From assembly GCA_023426125.1 (NCBI GenBank), contig JAFABI010000002.1:1-64000 (forward strand): DNA of 64,000 bases, in the 5' to 3' direction. Of the stretch, positions 55,231-62,888 are shown piece after piece. A program made the translations under genes and the position numbers. Source of the stretch: Bacillota bacterium. Lineage in GTDB: Bacteria > Bacillota > Clostridia > Acetivibrionales > DTU013. The notes beneath the pieces were generated by a model. That model saw nothing but the letters and a program-made list of their open reading frames with translations, was not told the DNA's origin and ran no database searches. Each line of letters opens with the position of its first letter. Position 1 is the stretch's first letter.

Positions 55231-56106
55231 GTGGATTTTTCCCGGATTGGATTCATTATATTTAACATAATAACACCTTCGATTCCTGAACAGATTTTCT
55301 ACATCTATTTTACCCTGTACTTATTAGGGAAGAGCGAAGAAACCAGGCTGAAACCGGCGAATATCCTCAAGATATGCATCGTTTCCGCGGCTATTGCCAC
55401 GTTATCCGTTCTGCTGCGCACCTATTTTCCCGTTCTCGCCGGGAGTGGATTCCTGATGATTATAGGCCTGATTGTAACCTGGGGCTCCCTTGTTTTTGCA
55501 TATAAAATCTCCGTAATAAAAGAAATCTTAAGGGCATTTGTTTGCATGATCCTCAGCTTCATCGTCGTTACAATTTTTCAGACAATTTATGTACCTTTGC
55601 TTCTATACGGGACGAATACAGGAATCCAGGCATTGTCCCAGCCGGGTGTCACTCCTTTTCTATGGTCGCTGCCGGAATTGGCGATGATTTTTTCGGTGAT
55701 CGCCATACTGGCAGTCCGGAAGAATACCAATACAAGGGTCAGGTTTCTTATGATTTTAAGCCGCAACAAGGTTGTTCTGGCCATTTCCATAGCCCTTCTC
55801 CTGTTCAATGTCATATTTCTTGCAGTGATGATAAAGCTTATCTGCTTCGACAAAATATTATTGGATATCAATTTTATAAATCAGCTGCTGATCATCGTCA
55901 CGGTCGTAATATTTCCCATTTTAAATGTATCCCTGCTGATGATAGCCCTGTACAGCAATTACTACAGGGAAACGATGAGGCTTCTTCTTTCCAGGGACCG
56001 CATAAATACTCTGGTAAATATTCTTGGAGTGTATGCGGAAGAAAAGAACTATGATAAAATAGACAGTATCGTTAATGACCTTTACAAGCAGGTGCATTAT
56101 ATTTAG
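55231..56106 (+). CDS. AgrC-like membrane sensor lacking the kinase domain
   Basis: A 291-residue protein with about six or seven membrane segments over residues 5-250, then a short cytosolic tail. The tail (LLSRDRINTLVNILGVYAEE and a KIDSIVNDL helix) resembles the dimerisation helices of GHKL/AgrC kinases, but arginine stands where the phospho-accepting His-Asp would be, and the ATP-binding domain is missing altogether. It may be a truncated or decoy receptor for the AgrD-like peptide encoded 250 bases downstream. The GTG start at 55231 has only a weak GGTGGTG site. The assignment rests on topology and the tail pattern, so it is tentative. Confidence 0.5.
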   Translation: MDFSRIGFIIFNIITPSIPEQIFYIYFTLYLLGKSEETRLKPANILKICIVSAAIATLSVLLRTYFPVLAGSGFLMIIGLIVTWGSLVFAYKISVIKEILRAFVCMILSFIVVTIFQTIYVPLLLYGTNTGIQALSQPGVTPFLWSLPELAMIFSVIAILAVRKNTNTRVRFLMILSRNKVVLAISIALLLFNVIFLAVMIKLICFDKILLDINFINQLLIIVTVVIFPILNVSLLMIALYSNYYRETMRLLLSRDRINTLVNILGVYAEEKNYDKIDSIVNDLYKQVHYI

Positions 56107-56202
56107 CACTGGCGGAAATATAACTTCCGATAATCTTTTCCGGGGAACTACACTTAGCGCTCCATTCCCCAGAAAAGAATCGGAAGTAATATTTCCGGTG
56201 CT
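56105..56202. repeat. Foldback repeat, copy C
   Basis: The left arm (AGCACT...GGAAATATAACTTCC...TTTTCCGGGGAACT) pairs almost completely with the right arm (CATTCCCCAGAAAAGAATCGGAAG...ATTTCCGGTGCT). It is the best-preserved of three copies (also 33283 and 35521). It overlaps the last bases of the AgrC-like gene. Confidence 0.7.
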
Positions 56203-56354
56203 CCTTAGTACTACAGAGAAACAAACATTAATTCAGTGGCATTTATACTCCCTGCAGAAATAGAGCGAACGCTTCAACGCGTTATTTCCGTAGGGATAAA
56301 ATTAAATGTTTTGCTTGGTATCAGGACAGAAAAAGAGAAAGGAGAATAAAGTTT

Positions 56355-56477
56355 ATGAAGAAATTATTATCTTTCGTAGCAGCAGGTTTGTTTGCTATAG
56401 CTGCGCTTACAGCGACACCAGCTTCATGGATCATACTTATTCATCAACCTAAAGCTCCAAAATGCCTTCTTAAATGA
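56355..56477 (+). CDS. AgrD-like cyclic-lactone autoinducer precursor, 40 residues
   Basis: A small frame with a strong AAAGGAG site upstream of its ATG. The peptide has three parts typical of AgrD precursors: an amphipathic basic start (MKKLLSFVAAG), an Ala/Thr stretch, then PASWIILIHQPKAPKCLLK. The last part matches the clostridial pattern of a ring residue, four mostly hydrophobic residues, and a QPKxPKxL leader remnant. The ring-forming residue would be Ser rather than the usual Cys, giving a lactone. No agrB protease gene is near. A terminator follows directly. The mature ring (Ser-Trp-Ile-Ile-Leu, with a possible short tail) is inferred. Confidence 0.72.
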   Translation: MKKLLSFVAAGLFAIAALTATPASWIILIHQPKAPKCLLK

Positions 56478-56505
56478 GAAAGAGCCTTAAAAAGGCTCTT
56501 TCTTT
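56478..56505 (+). terminator. Terminator after the AgrD-like gene
   Basis: GAAAGAGCCTT pairs with AAGGCTCTTTC around a short A-rich loop, then T-rich sequence. It begins at the stop codon. Confidence 0.8.
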
Positions 56506-56558
56506 ATAATCATAAACCTATCCAACATATTCGTTTAAGCCCGCACATACATATATAT

Positions 56559-56655
56559 CAAACGAATAATGTTTCAACATTATTCGCTTCGATTACATCT
56601 GTTAAAACGCAAAAGCTAATTTTGCATAAGTATTTACTTTTTGCGCTTTTTATCA
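56559..56655 (+). promoter_or_regulatory. Tandem-hairpin leader, copy 1
   Basis: A perfect hairpin CGAATAATGTT-TCA-ACATTATTCG (56563-56586), a spacer CTTCGATTACAT and a terminator-like hairpin (ACGCAAAA with TTTTTGCGC, then TTTTTA). The same order and nearly identical sequence recur at 63862-63945. It lies upstream of the GH8-like gene and may attenuate it. Confidence 0.55.
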
Positions 56656-56737
56656 GGTAAGGTACTTTGCCGGAATACAGAACTTTTCGGTCTGCCTTAT
56701 GCCTTTTGTTTCCGGCACGTATATGGGAGTGGTGATT

Positions 56738-57868
56738 TTGAAAAGGGTTTTCGGGATGCTTTTTATTCTTGCAATAGGCTGTTACCTTGCTGTCTATCTG
56801 ACTTTCCTCAGCATTCCCGCAGAAGAGGTGTTCAGTGATGTGATGCCCGGCACTCCGGTGGGCATGTACAACGCTTTTGAAGACAGCCTCTATGATTTCA
56901 TTTGCAGCAATCTGACCGGCAAGGAAGGAGAAATCCTGACGAATCTCAAAAGTTACAATAAAAACGGGGAAACCCTTTCCGAATCCCTGGGCCTCATGAT
57001 GAATTACTGCACGCTTTCCAACAACCGTCAGCAATACGACAGGCAGTTTAAATTCCTCCAGGACCGCCTGCTGACGGACAAAAAGCTTATCAGGTGGCGC
57101 GCCGGAGGCGGCAGCGTAAATTGCAATGCTTCCATTGACGACCTCAGGATCGTCCGAGCGTTGCTTGACGGCTATGACCTGTGGGGCAGCAAGGAATACT
57201 ACAATATGGCAGGCTATCTTCAGGAGAGCGTTTTCAAATACCAGGTGAAAGACCGGGGCTTATATGAGCTGTATGACTGGAAAATCGAAAAAACCAGGAA
57301 CACCTCTCCCTTATGCTACCTTGATCTTTATACCATGGACAGAATGAGCGAATTCAACCCGGAATGGCTGGGGGTAGAAGAAAAGGCGCTGTCAATCCTG
57401 GCCGGAGGGAGAATCAGCAGCAAATCTCCGTTTTTCTATAAATACTACAATTATGATACCGGAAGCTATCGCTATGACGAGGAGTACTATAAAAAGAAAG
57501 GAATATGCCTGACCTATACCCTTTATACTGTTCTGCATCTGGCGGAAGTGAATGAGGAAACCGGCTACTTTACAGAATGGCTCAAAAATGAGATGGAAAA
57601 GGGAAAACTATATGCATGGTATGATCCCCTTACCTTAAAGCCTGCCGGTACGCTTGAAAGCACGGCGGTTTATGCCCTGGCCGCTATTTATGCTAAAAAA
57701 ACGGGTGAAAAGGAATTAAGCGTAAAGCTGGTGGACCATATGCTGAAGTTTATGGTATCCAATAGAAAATCAGCCTATTATGCGGGGTTTGGCGACCCGG
57801 AAATGAAGTACTTTCATTCCTTTGACAACCTGACGGCATTGTGGGCTTTAGCTGCTTCAGAGGAGTGA
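56738..57868 (+). CDS. Membrane-anchored glycoside hydrolase family 8-like protein
   Basis: A 376-residue protein with an N-terminal membrane anchor (about residues 3-23) and an (alpha/alpha)6-type domain. The motif SESLGLMMNYC near residue 85 matches the GH8 general-acid glutamate region, and ASIDDLRIVRALLDGYDLW near 130 matches the second conserved GH8 block. Repeated TLYTVLHLAEV-type helices follow. GH8 members cut beta-1,4 glucans, xylan or chitosan; the substrate here is unknown and could be a cell-surface or biofilm polysaccharide. A TTG start at 56738 is preferred because GGAG lies 8 bases upstream. Confidence 0.65.
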   Translation: MKRVFGMLFILAIGCYLAVYLTFLSIPAEEVFSDVMPGTPVGMYNAFEDSLYDFICSNLTGKEGEILTNLKSYNKNGETLSESLGLMMNYCTLSNNRQQYDRQFKFLQDRLLTDKKLIRWRAGGGSVNCNASIDDLRIVRALLDGYDLWGSKEYYNMAGYLQESVFKYQVKDRGLYELYDWKIEKTRNTSPLCYLDLYTMDRMSEFNPEWLGVEEKALSILAGGRISSKSPFFYKYYNYDTGSYRYDEEYYKKKGICLTYTLYTVLHLAEVNEETGYFTEWLKNEMEKGKLYAWYDPLTLKPAGTLESTAVYALAAIYAKKTGEKELSVKLVDHMLKFMVSNRKSAYYAGFGDPEMKYFHSFDNLTALWALAASEE

Positions 57869-57882
57869 TGGATTCCGCCCTT

Positions 57883-58995
57883 TTATTTGACTTCCAGCAG
57901 GGCCATGGTCACGTCGTCCAGTATCTTTTCCGTATCGTCAACACCTGCAAATTCGCATGCCGCAGCAAAAATTGCGTTTAGCGTCCCCACCGGGTCCCGT
58001 TTGTTGGCGAGAAGAAGATTGAGAAGCCTGTCTTCCCCAAATTGTTCGTTTTCCGAATTCCTCATCTCCATGATACCGTCGGTGTATAGAAACAGCCTGT
58101 CGCCGGAATTGAGATGCGCAAAGCCGTCCTTATACCCGGGACTTTCCACCCAGCGGCTGATCGGAATACCCGGATGCCTTAGCAATTCAAAGGGGTTGCC
58201 GCGGGACGATCGGAAAATCACAGGACAGGCGTTATGGCCCGCATTGGAATAGACCATGGTCTTTTCTTTCAGGTTTATGATCGCATAAAATACCGTGATA
58301 TAAAGATCATCCCCGAAATTGCTGTTGTTAAAGTCCCAGAAGAGCTCGTTCAGCGCTTCGGCAGGCGACATCAGTTTTTTATTCAGTGTGGAACGTAAGA
58401 ATACGGTAAGCATGGAGGCCGAAACTCCATGGCCCGATACATCGGCAACATAAAGCCCGAGATGATTTTCGCCGATTTTGAAAATGTCAAGGAAGTCGCC
58501 CCCAAGAGCTTCACAGGAGTTATAAATATAGGAAAAAGCGACCCGGTCTTCGGGAAAATTTTTCGGAAGCATGCTGCATTGAAGCCGCCTTGCCATACGG
58601 AGGTCGTCGCGCAGTACTGCGTTCTGCCGGAGTATTTCCTCCTGCAGCTGTTTCATTTGCGTAGCGTCCCGAAGCACTTCAACAACTGCGATGATCTCGC
58701 CTTCCTCATTTTTTACAGGGGAACTCATCACGGAAAATGTCCTGTTGCCGATACGTTCTTCCTTTTCATGGGGATTGCCGTAAAAAACCGCTTTCCTGGA
58801 AATACAGTTTTCGCAGGGCTCGGACCTTCCGATGACATGATAGCATTTGGAACCTATTTTTGCACCCTTCAGGCCATCCGTCATCGCCTTGTTCATAAAG
58901 ATCACATTGTCATCCTTGTCCAGTACGCGTACCCAGTCAAACATTCCGTCGATAATATCTTCTATAAAGCGCTTGTTGTTGCTTATTGATTCCAT
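57883..58995 (-). CDS. PAS-domain SpoIIE/RsbU-type PP2C serine phosphatase
   Basis: A 370-residue cytosolic protein. An N-terminal PAS domain (about 10-125) has a three-Cys cluster (KCYHVIGRSEPCENC) seen in a PAS subfamily. The linker ARRLQCSMLPKN is the standard lead-in to RsbU-type phosphatases. The PP2C domain keeps its metal-binding aspartates: GGDFLDI near 195, VADVSGHGVS near 215, FLYTDGI near 310 and DDVTMALL at the end. It probably dephosphorylates an anti-sigma antagonist in response to a PAS-sensed signal. ATG 58995 follows GGGGGT. It is convergent with the GH8-like gene and divergent from yyaC. Confidence 0.87.
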   Translation of the reverse strand: MESISNNKRFIEDIIDGMFDWVRVLDKDDNVIFMNKAMTDGLKGAKIGSKCYHVIGRSEPCENCISRKAVFYGNPHEKEERIGNRTFSVMSSPVKNEEGEIIAVVEVLRDATQMKQLQEEILRQNAVLRDDLRMARRLQCSMLPKNFPEDRVAFSYIYNSCEALGGDFLDIFKIGENHLGLYVADVSGHGVSASMLTVFLRSTLNKKLMSPAEALNELFWDFNNSNFGDDLYITVFYAIINLKEKTMVYSNAGHNACPVIFRSSRGNPFELLRHPGIPISRWVESPGYKDGFAHLNSGDRLFLYTDGIMEMRNSENEQFGEDRLLNLLLANKRDPVGTLNAIFAAACEFAGVDDTEKILDDVTMALLEVK

Positions 58996-59113
58996 AAGTA
59001 TACCCCCAGCTAATTGTATCAAATCCAAAGGTAACGGGCAATATACTAAAAACTGTAATAAAATGCATATTCGAGGCAATAATATAGTATAAAAACAGTT
59101 GCAGGAGAAGCAT

Positions 59114-59704
59114 ATGTTCCTGAAAACGGCAGCCAGGCAGCAATACATAAGTGTTTACAGCATTTCGGCTTTTAAGAATTTCACCGATGAATTATACGAT
59201 TTAATCGTAAAAGGCTTGAAAAACGGCTATAAGTCCATAAATTTCGTATGTATAGGAACGGACAGATCGACGGGCGACAGCCTCGGTCCCTTGATCGGCT
59301 ACAAGATAAACAACATAAGGTATGCCAATGTATATGTCCATGGCGACCTGGACAATCCGGTCCATGCAAAAAACCTGGACGAGGTGATGAAGGCAATTGC
59401 AGCAAAGCATCCCAAGCCTTTTATTGTAGCAATAGACGCATGCCTGGGCAAAATGGACCATGTAGGCTATATTACCATCGGAGAGGGGTCCATCAGGCCG
59501 GGCTCGGGTGTAAACAAGGATCTGGCCCCCGTTGGGGATATTTTTGTCACCGGTATCGTCAATTTCGGCGGTTTCATGGATTTTCTCGTGCTTCAGAATA
59601 CGCGCCTCAACCTGGTAATGCGGATGGCCGACCTTGTATCCGCAGGAATAAGGTATGTCCTGTGGAAGCTCAGGGAGGAATGCGCTGCTCTCGCAACAAA
59701 ATGA
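59114..59704 (+). CDS. yyaC: Sporulation protein YyaC (DUF1256, germination-protease-like)
   Basis: A 196-residue protein of the YyaC/DUF1256 family, related to the spore protease GPR. Conserved segments are VCIGTDRSTGDSLGPLIG near residue 48, VHGDLDNPVHAKNL near 78, IDACLG near 106 and the RPGSGVNKDLAPVGD loop near 132. It is probably a peptidase or processing factor in sporulation. ATG 59114 is chosen because GCAGGAG precedes it; a TTG five codons earlier is the alternative. Confidence 0.85.
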   Translation: MFLKTAARQQYISVYSISAFKNFTDELYDLIVKGLKNGYKSINFVCIGTDRSTGDSLGPLIGYKINNIRYANVYVHGDLDNPVHAKNLDEVMKAIAAKHPKPFIVAIDACLGKMDHVGYITIGEGSIRPGSGVNKDLAPVGDIFVTGIVNFGGFMDFLVLQNTRLNLVMRMADLVSAGIRYVLWKLREECAALATK

Positions 59705-59801
59705 AAAAAGTCCCTCCCGAATTTATCAGACATTTTCCGGTTTTCGCGTTATAATAGGATAGAAGCTGCAAAAATGATTTGCATGGTTTGGGAGGATTAT
59801 T

Positions 59802-60332
59802 ATGAACAATAAAACAAATCGGATTATCGGAATTGTATTTGTCATTGTAGGAGCTTTATTTCTTTTAAAGAATCTGGATATAATGAAGCCGTTCTTTGAC
59901 ATATTTGATCTGGGCTATATCATCTCACGGTTCTGGCCGTCTTTGTTCCTGCTTTTTCCTTCGTTTTTATTCCACTATGGGTTTTTCAACGGAAGGAGAA
60001 AGGATCCGGGCCTGCTGGTACCAGGAGGGATACTGCTTGTGCTTGGCGTGACCTTTCAGATCAACATGCTGTTCGGCATGTGGGACGTAACCTGGCCGCT
60101 AAACATATTTGCCGTCGCTTTCGGCTTGTTTGAATTATATTACTTCGGCAACAGGGAAAAAGGCTTGCTGATACCCATCTTCATTCTGGGCGGACTGTCG
60201 TTTATCTTCTTTACTTCTTTTTCCCTCAGGGTGCTTTTGGGTTATAGCGCCAGCAAGGTAGCCATACCGCTGCTTTTGATTGCGATTGGGCTATATGTTG
60301 TTTTTAGCGGTAAAAGGAATAGAAATGTTTGA
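59802..60332 (+). CDS. Small polytopic membrane protein (LiaF/DUF5668-like)
   Basis: A 176-residue protein with four to five membrane segments, beginning with a helix like those of LiaI/LiaF-type proteins (IIGIVFVIVGALFLLKNL), then alternating short loops. The C-terminal LiaF sensor domain is missing, so an envelope-stress role is only suggested. A promoter CAGACA, 17 bases, TATAAT (59727-59755) precedes it, and GGGAGG lies before the ATG. Confidence 0.6.
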   Translation: MNNKTNRIIGIVFVIVGALFLLKNLDIMKPFFDIFDLGYIISRFWPSLFLLFPSFLFHYGFFNGRRKDPGLLVPGGILLVLGVTFQINMLFGMWDVTWPLNIFAVAFGLFELYYFGNREKGLLIPIFILGGLSFIFFTSFSLRVLLGYSASKVAIPLLLIAIGLYVVFSGKRNRNV

Positions 60333-60354
60333 GGATACTCTAAAGTTATTGTCT

Positions 60355-60393
60355 GCAGGGGGCGCGCGTTGCGCGTCCGCCTGTGGGTATATG
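60355..60393. repeat. CTGCAGGGGGCGCGC-type palindromic repeat
   Basis: CTGCAGGGGGCGCGCGTTGC followed by GCGTCCGCC is a GC-rich palindrome in an AT-rich gap. Related fragments occur near 20556, 23199 and 25582. Confidence 0.5.
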
Positions 60394-60522
60394 CCATAAT
60401 TCTTTTATAGCATCCTTTTTTGAGAATACTGTTTGCAAATCCAAAGAGAGGGTAATATAATAGTCAGTGTCAGAGAATATTTGCGAATGGCATATTAAAA
60501 TAATGAATGGAGTTGATTAACA

Positions 60523-60681
60523 ATGGATAAGTATGTTTGCAGTGCCTGCGGTTATGTTTATGACCCTGCCCTCGGAGATCCGGACAGCGGTATAGCGCCG
60601 GGAACGGCCTTTGAAAGCTTGCCCGATGATTGGGCTTGTCCCGTATGCGGCGTCGGAAAGGACATGTTTGAGAAGGAATAA
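60523..60681 (+). CDS. Rubredoxin
   Basis: A 52-residue one-iron electron carrier. Both CxxCG knuckles are intact: CSACGYVYDP at residue 6 and CPVCGVGKD at 39, with the usual GIAPGTAFESLPDDW between them. GGAG lies 10 bases before the ATG. Rubredoxins commonly serve oxygen and peroxide detoxification in anaerobes. No partner oxidoreductase is adjacent. Confidence 0.95.
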   Translation: MDKYVCSACGYVYDPALGDPDSGIAPGTAFESLPDDWACPVCGVGKDMFEKE

Positions 60682-60717
60682 TCTTTGATAAATTCTATCT
60701 TTAACAAATTATATCTA

Positions 60718-60746
60718 TTGCATTATAAACACTTTGTTGGTATAAT
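60718..60746 (+). promoter_or_regulatory. Sigma-A promoter of glnA
   Basis: TTGCAT, 17 bases, TATAAT. The transcript would start near 60753, just before the two antitermination hairpins. Confidence 0.75.
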
Positions 60747-60766
60747 CTATAGTATTATACATGTAC

Positions 60767-60834
60767 TAAGATCGAAACTTGTGGAACAATGGCGTTCTCA
60801 AACAGGGTTTGCCTGGTTGAGGCGCTTTTTTATT
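60767..60834 (+). promoter_or_regulatory. ANTAR-type antiterminator and terminator in the glnA leader
   Basis: Hairpin 1 is TAAG-ATCGAAA-CTTG (60767-60781). Hairpin 2 is GGAAC-AATGGC-GTTCT (60783-60798), a hexaloop with A at position 1 and G at position 4, the known ANTAR recognition pattern. The right arm of hairpin 2 is also the left arm of an intrinsic terminator (CTCAAaCAGG/CCTGgTTGAG with GCG/CGC, then a T-run to 60831), so the two folds exclude each other. Binding of the ANTAR protein encoded just downstream should allow glnA transcription. Confidence 0.7.
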
Positions 60835-60871
60835 TGCCATTTATTTTCTATTTACTGAGAGGAGTGTTTTT

Positions 60872-62206
60872 ATGCCAGGGTATACCAAGGAAGATATATT
60901 ACGTATTGCGAAAGAACAGGATGTTAAATTCATCCGGCTTCAATTCACGGATATTTTCGGCACACTGAAAAATGTAGCGATTACATCGGAGCAGCTTGAA
61001 AAAGCGCTGGACAATAAGTGCATGTTTGACGGCTCATCCATCGAGGGCTTCGTCAGGATTGAAGAATCGGACATGTACCTGCGCCCGGACGTCAATTCTT
61101 TTGTGATTTTTCCCTGGAGGCCCCAGACCGGTAAAGTCGCACGTCTGATCTGCGATGTTTACAATCCTGACGGTACGGCCTTTGACGGCGACCCCAGGTA
61201 TGTTCTAAAGAAGGTATTAAAAAAAGCGGTGGACATGGGGTTTGAAACTTTCAACGTAGGTCCGGAGTGTGAGTTCTTCCTGTTCCTTACGGATAATGAA
61301 GGGAACCCTACCACCGTCACGCATGATAATGGCGGGTATTTTGACCTGGGGCCGGTGGATCTGGGCGAAAATGCCAGAAGGGATATGTGCCTTGCCCTGG
61401 AGGAGATGGGCTTTGAAATTGAAGCGTCCCATCACGAGGTTGCGCCGGGACAGCATGAAATTGATTTCAAATACAATGACGCTCTTACGGCAGCCGACGC
61501 GATCCTGACCTTCAAGCTGGTTGTCAAGACAATAGCCCAGAGGCACGGGCTGCATGCCACTTTCATGCCCAAACCGATTTTCGGGATCAATGGGTCCGGG
61601 ATGCACACCAACACCTCGCTTTTTAGGAACGGAAAAAATGCCTTCTACGATGAGAAGGATTCCTTGCAGTTAAGCCAGGAAGCTTACTGGTTCATCGGCG
61701 GGCTGATGAAGCATATGCGGTCGATTGCCGCCATTACAAATCCGCTGATCAATTCCTACAAAAGGCTGGTCCCCGGATACGAAGCGCCTGTATATATCGC
61801 CTGGTCGGCGAGAAACAGAAGCCCCCTTATCCGAATACCGGCTGCGAGAGGTTCCGCCACAAGGGTGGAGCTCAGATGCCCGGATCCTTCCTGCAATCCC
61901 TATCTTACCCTGGCGGTAATACTTGCGGCAGGATTGGACGGCATAGAAAACAGGGTGCAGCCCCCGGCGCCGTCCAATAAGAATATTTTCCAGATGACCC
62001 CGGAAGAACGGATCAAGGACGGTATAGATTCTTTGCCGGGTAGCCTTGAAGAAGCCATCAAGGAGCTGTCAGGCAGTGAATTTGCCAGAGGTGTACTGGG
62101 AAATCACATATTTGAGAAATATATCGAAGCCAAAAACCAGGAATGCAGTGCATACAAGACCAGAATAAGCAAGTGGGAGATTGACTCCTATCTGATGAAA
62201 TATTAA
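60872..62206 (+). CDS. glnA: Glutamine synthetase type I (alpha subgroup)
   Basis: A 444-residue enzyme that makes glutamine from glutamate and ammonia with ATP. It has the Firmicutes length and lacks the adenylylation-site insertion of the beta type. Signatures are FDGSSIEGF near residue 50, VGPECEFFLF near 130, GSGMHTNTSLF near 242, and NSYKRLVPGYEAPVYIAWS with the following RNRSPLIRIPA near 290. It probably forms a dodecamer and is feedback-inhibited. GAGAGGAG precedes the ATG. It is the first gene of a unit with the ANTAR regulator. Confidence 0.97.
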   Translation: MPGYTKEDILRIAKEQDVKFIRLQFTDIFGTLKNVAITSEQLEKALDNKCMFDGSSIEGFVRIEESDMYLRPDVNSFVIFPWRPQTGKVARLICDVYNPDGTAFDGDPRYVLKKVLKKAVDMGFETFNVGPECEFFLFLTDNEGNPTTVTHDNGGYFDLGPVDLGENARRDMCLALEEMGFEIEASHHEVAPGQHEIDFKYNDALTAADAILTFKLVVKTIAQRHGLHATFMPKPIFGINGSGMHTNTSLFRNGKNAFYDEKDSLQLSQEAYWFIGGLMKHMRSIAAITNPLINSYKRLVPGYEAPVYIAWSARNRSPLIRIPAARGSATRVELRCPDPSCNPYLTLAVILAAGLDGIENRVQPPAPSNKNIFQMTPEERIKDGIDSLPGSLEEAIKELSGSEFARGVLGNHIFEKYIEAKNQECSAYKTRISKWEIDSYLMKY

Positions 62207-62238
62207 CAGGCAAATGACAGGCAAATGATAAAAACAGG

Positions 62239-62281
62239 GGCAGCAACGATGCAGCCGGACCTTTGGTTCGGCTGCTTTTTA
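62239..62281 (+). promoter_or_regulatory. ANTAR-type hairpin overlapping a terminator between glnA and the ANTAR gene
   Basis: GGCAGC-AACGAT-GCAGCC (62239-62256) forms a stem with one A-A mismatch and a hexaloop with A at position 1 and G at position 4. Its right arm is the left arm of a strong terminator, GCAGCCG...CGGCTGC plus T-run (62251-62281). The fold is analogous to that in the glnA leader and suggests the regulator controls its own read-through. Confidence 0.65.
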
Positions 62282-62307
62282 TTATGGTATGTAATGGAGT
62301 GGTTAAA

Positions 62308-62883
62308 ATGGATTCGGCAAGAATATTGATTGCGCTGAGCAGTGATTTGTCCAACACGAAAATGAGAACTATTCTTGTAGAAGCCGGTTTCATCGTCATT
62401 GATCAGGCTACCGACGGACATGAATGTCTCAGGAAAATCAGGTCCTGCATACCTGATCTGGCCATACTCGAAATAAACCTGGCCTTGATGAATGGCTATG
62501 AAATTGCAAAAGTGGCTCTGGAGGATGATCTTTGCGACATTGTTGTCATCGCTTCCGCAGAGCAGGATGGAATACTTGCTTCACTAAAAAAATATACCAA
62601 TTTTGTAGCTTTGACCAAACCGGTAAACAGGGCTGTACTGCTTAATGCCTTGGAGCTTATGACGAAGAACAGAAAAAAGATCAAAGAGCTGGAGAAAGAG
62701 GTCAATGAACTTAAGTACACCCTGGATACCCGCAAAGAGGTGGAAAAGGCAAAGGGCTTGCTTATGAAACATCTGGGCCTATCTGAGAAAGATGCGTTCA
62801 AAAGGATTCAGAAACAAAGCATGGACCGGGGAATACCAATGAAGGAAATAGCAAAGGCGATCATTCTGACGTATGAAATTTAA
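62308..62883 (+). CDS. ANTAR-domain RNA-binding antiterminator with a degenerate receiver
   Basis: A 191-residue regulator. Residues 1-120 form a receiver-like domain, but the acidic pair after the first strand is missing (ILIALSSDLS) and the phospho-accepting Asp is replaced by Glu (LAILEINL), so it is probably not controlled by phosphorylation. A coiled coil (near 125-150) leads into a complete ANTAR domain: VEKAKGLLMKHLGLSEKDAF and RGIPMKEIAKAII. It should bind the hairpins upstream of glnA and of itself. ATG 62308 follows GGAG at 9 bases. Confidence 0.9.
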   Translation: MDSARILIALSSDLSNTKMRTILVEAGFIVIDQATDGHECLRKIRSCIPDLAILEINLALMNGYEIAKVALEDDLCDIVVIASAEQDGILASLKKYTNFVALTKPVNRAVLLNALELMTKNRKKIKELEKEVNELKYTLDTRKEVEKAKGLLMKHLGLSEKDAFKRIQKQSMDRGIPMKEIAKAIILTYEI

Positions 62884-62888
62884 AGGTA

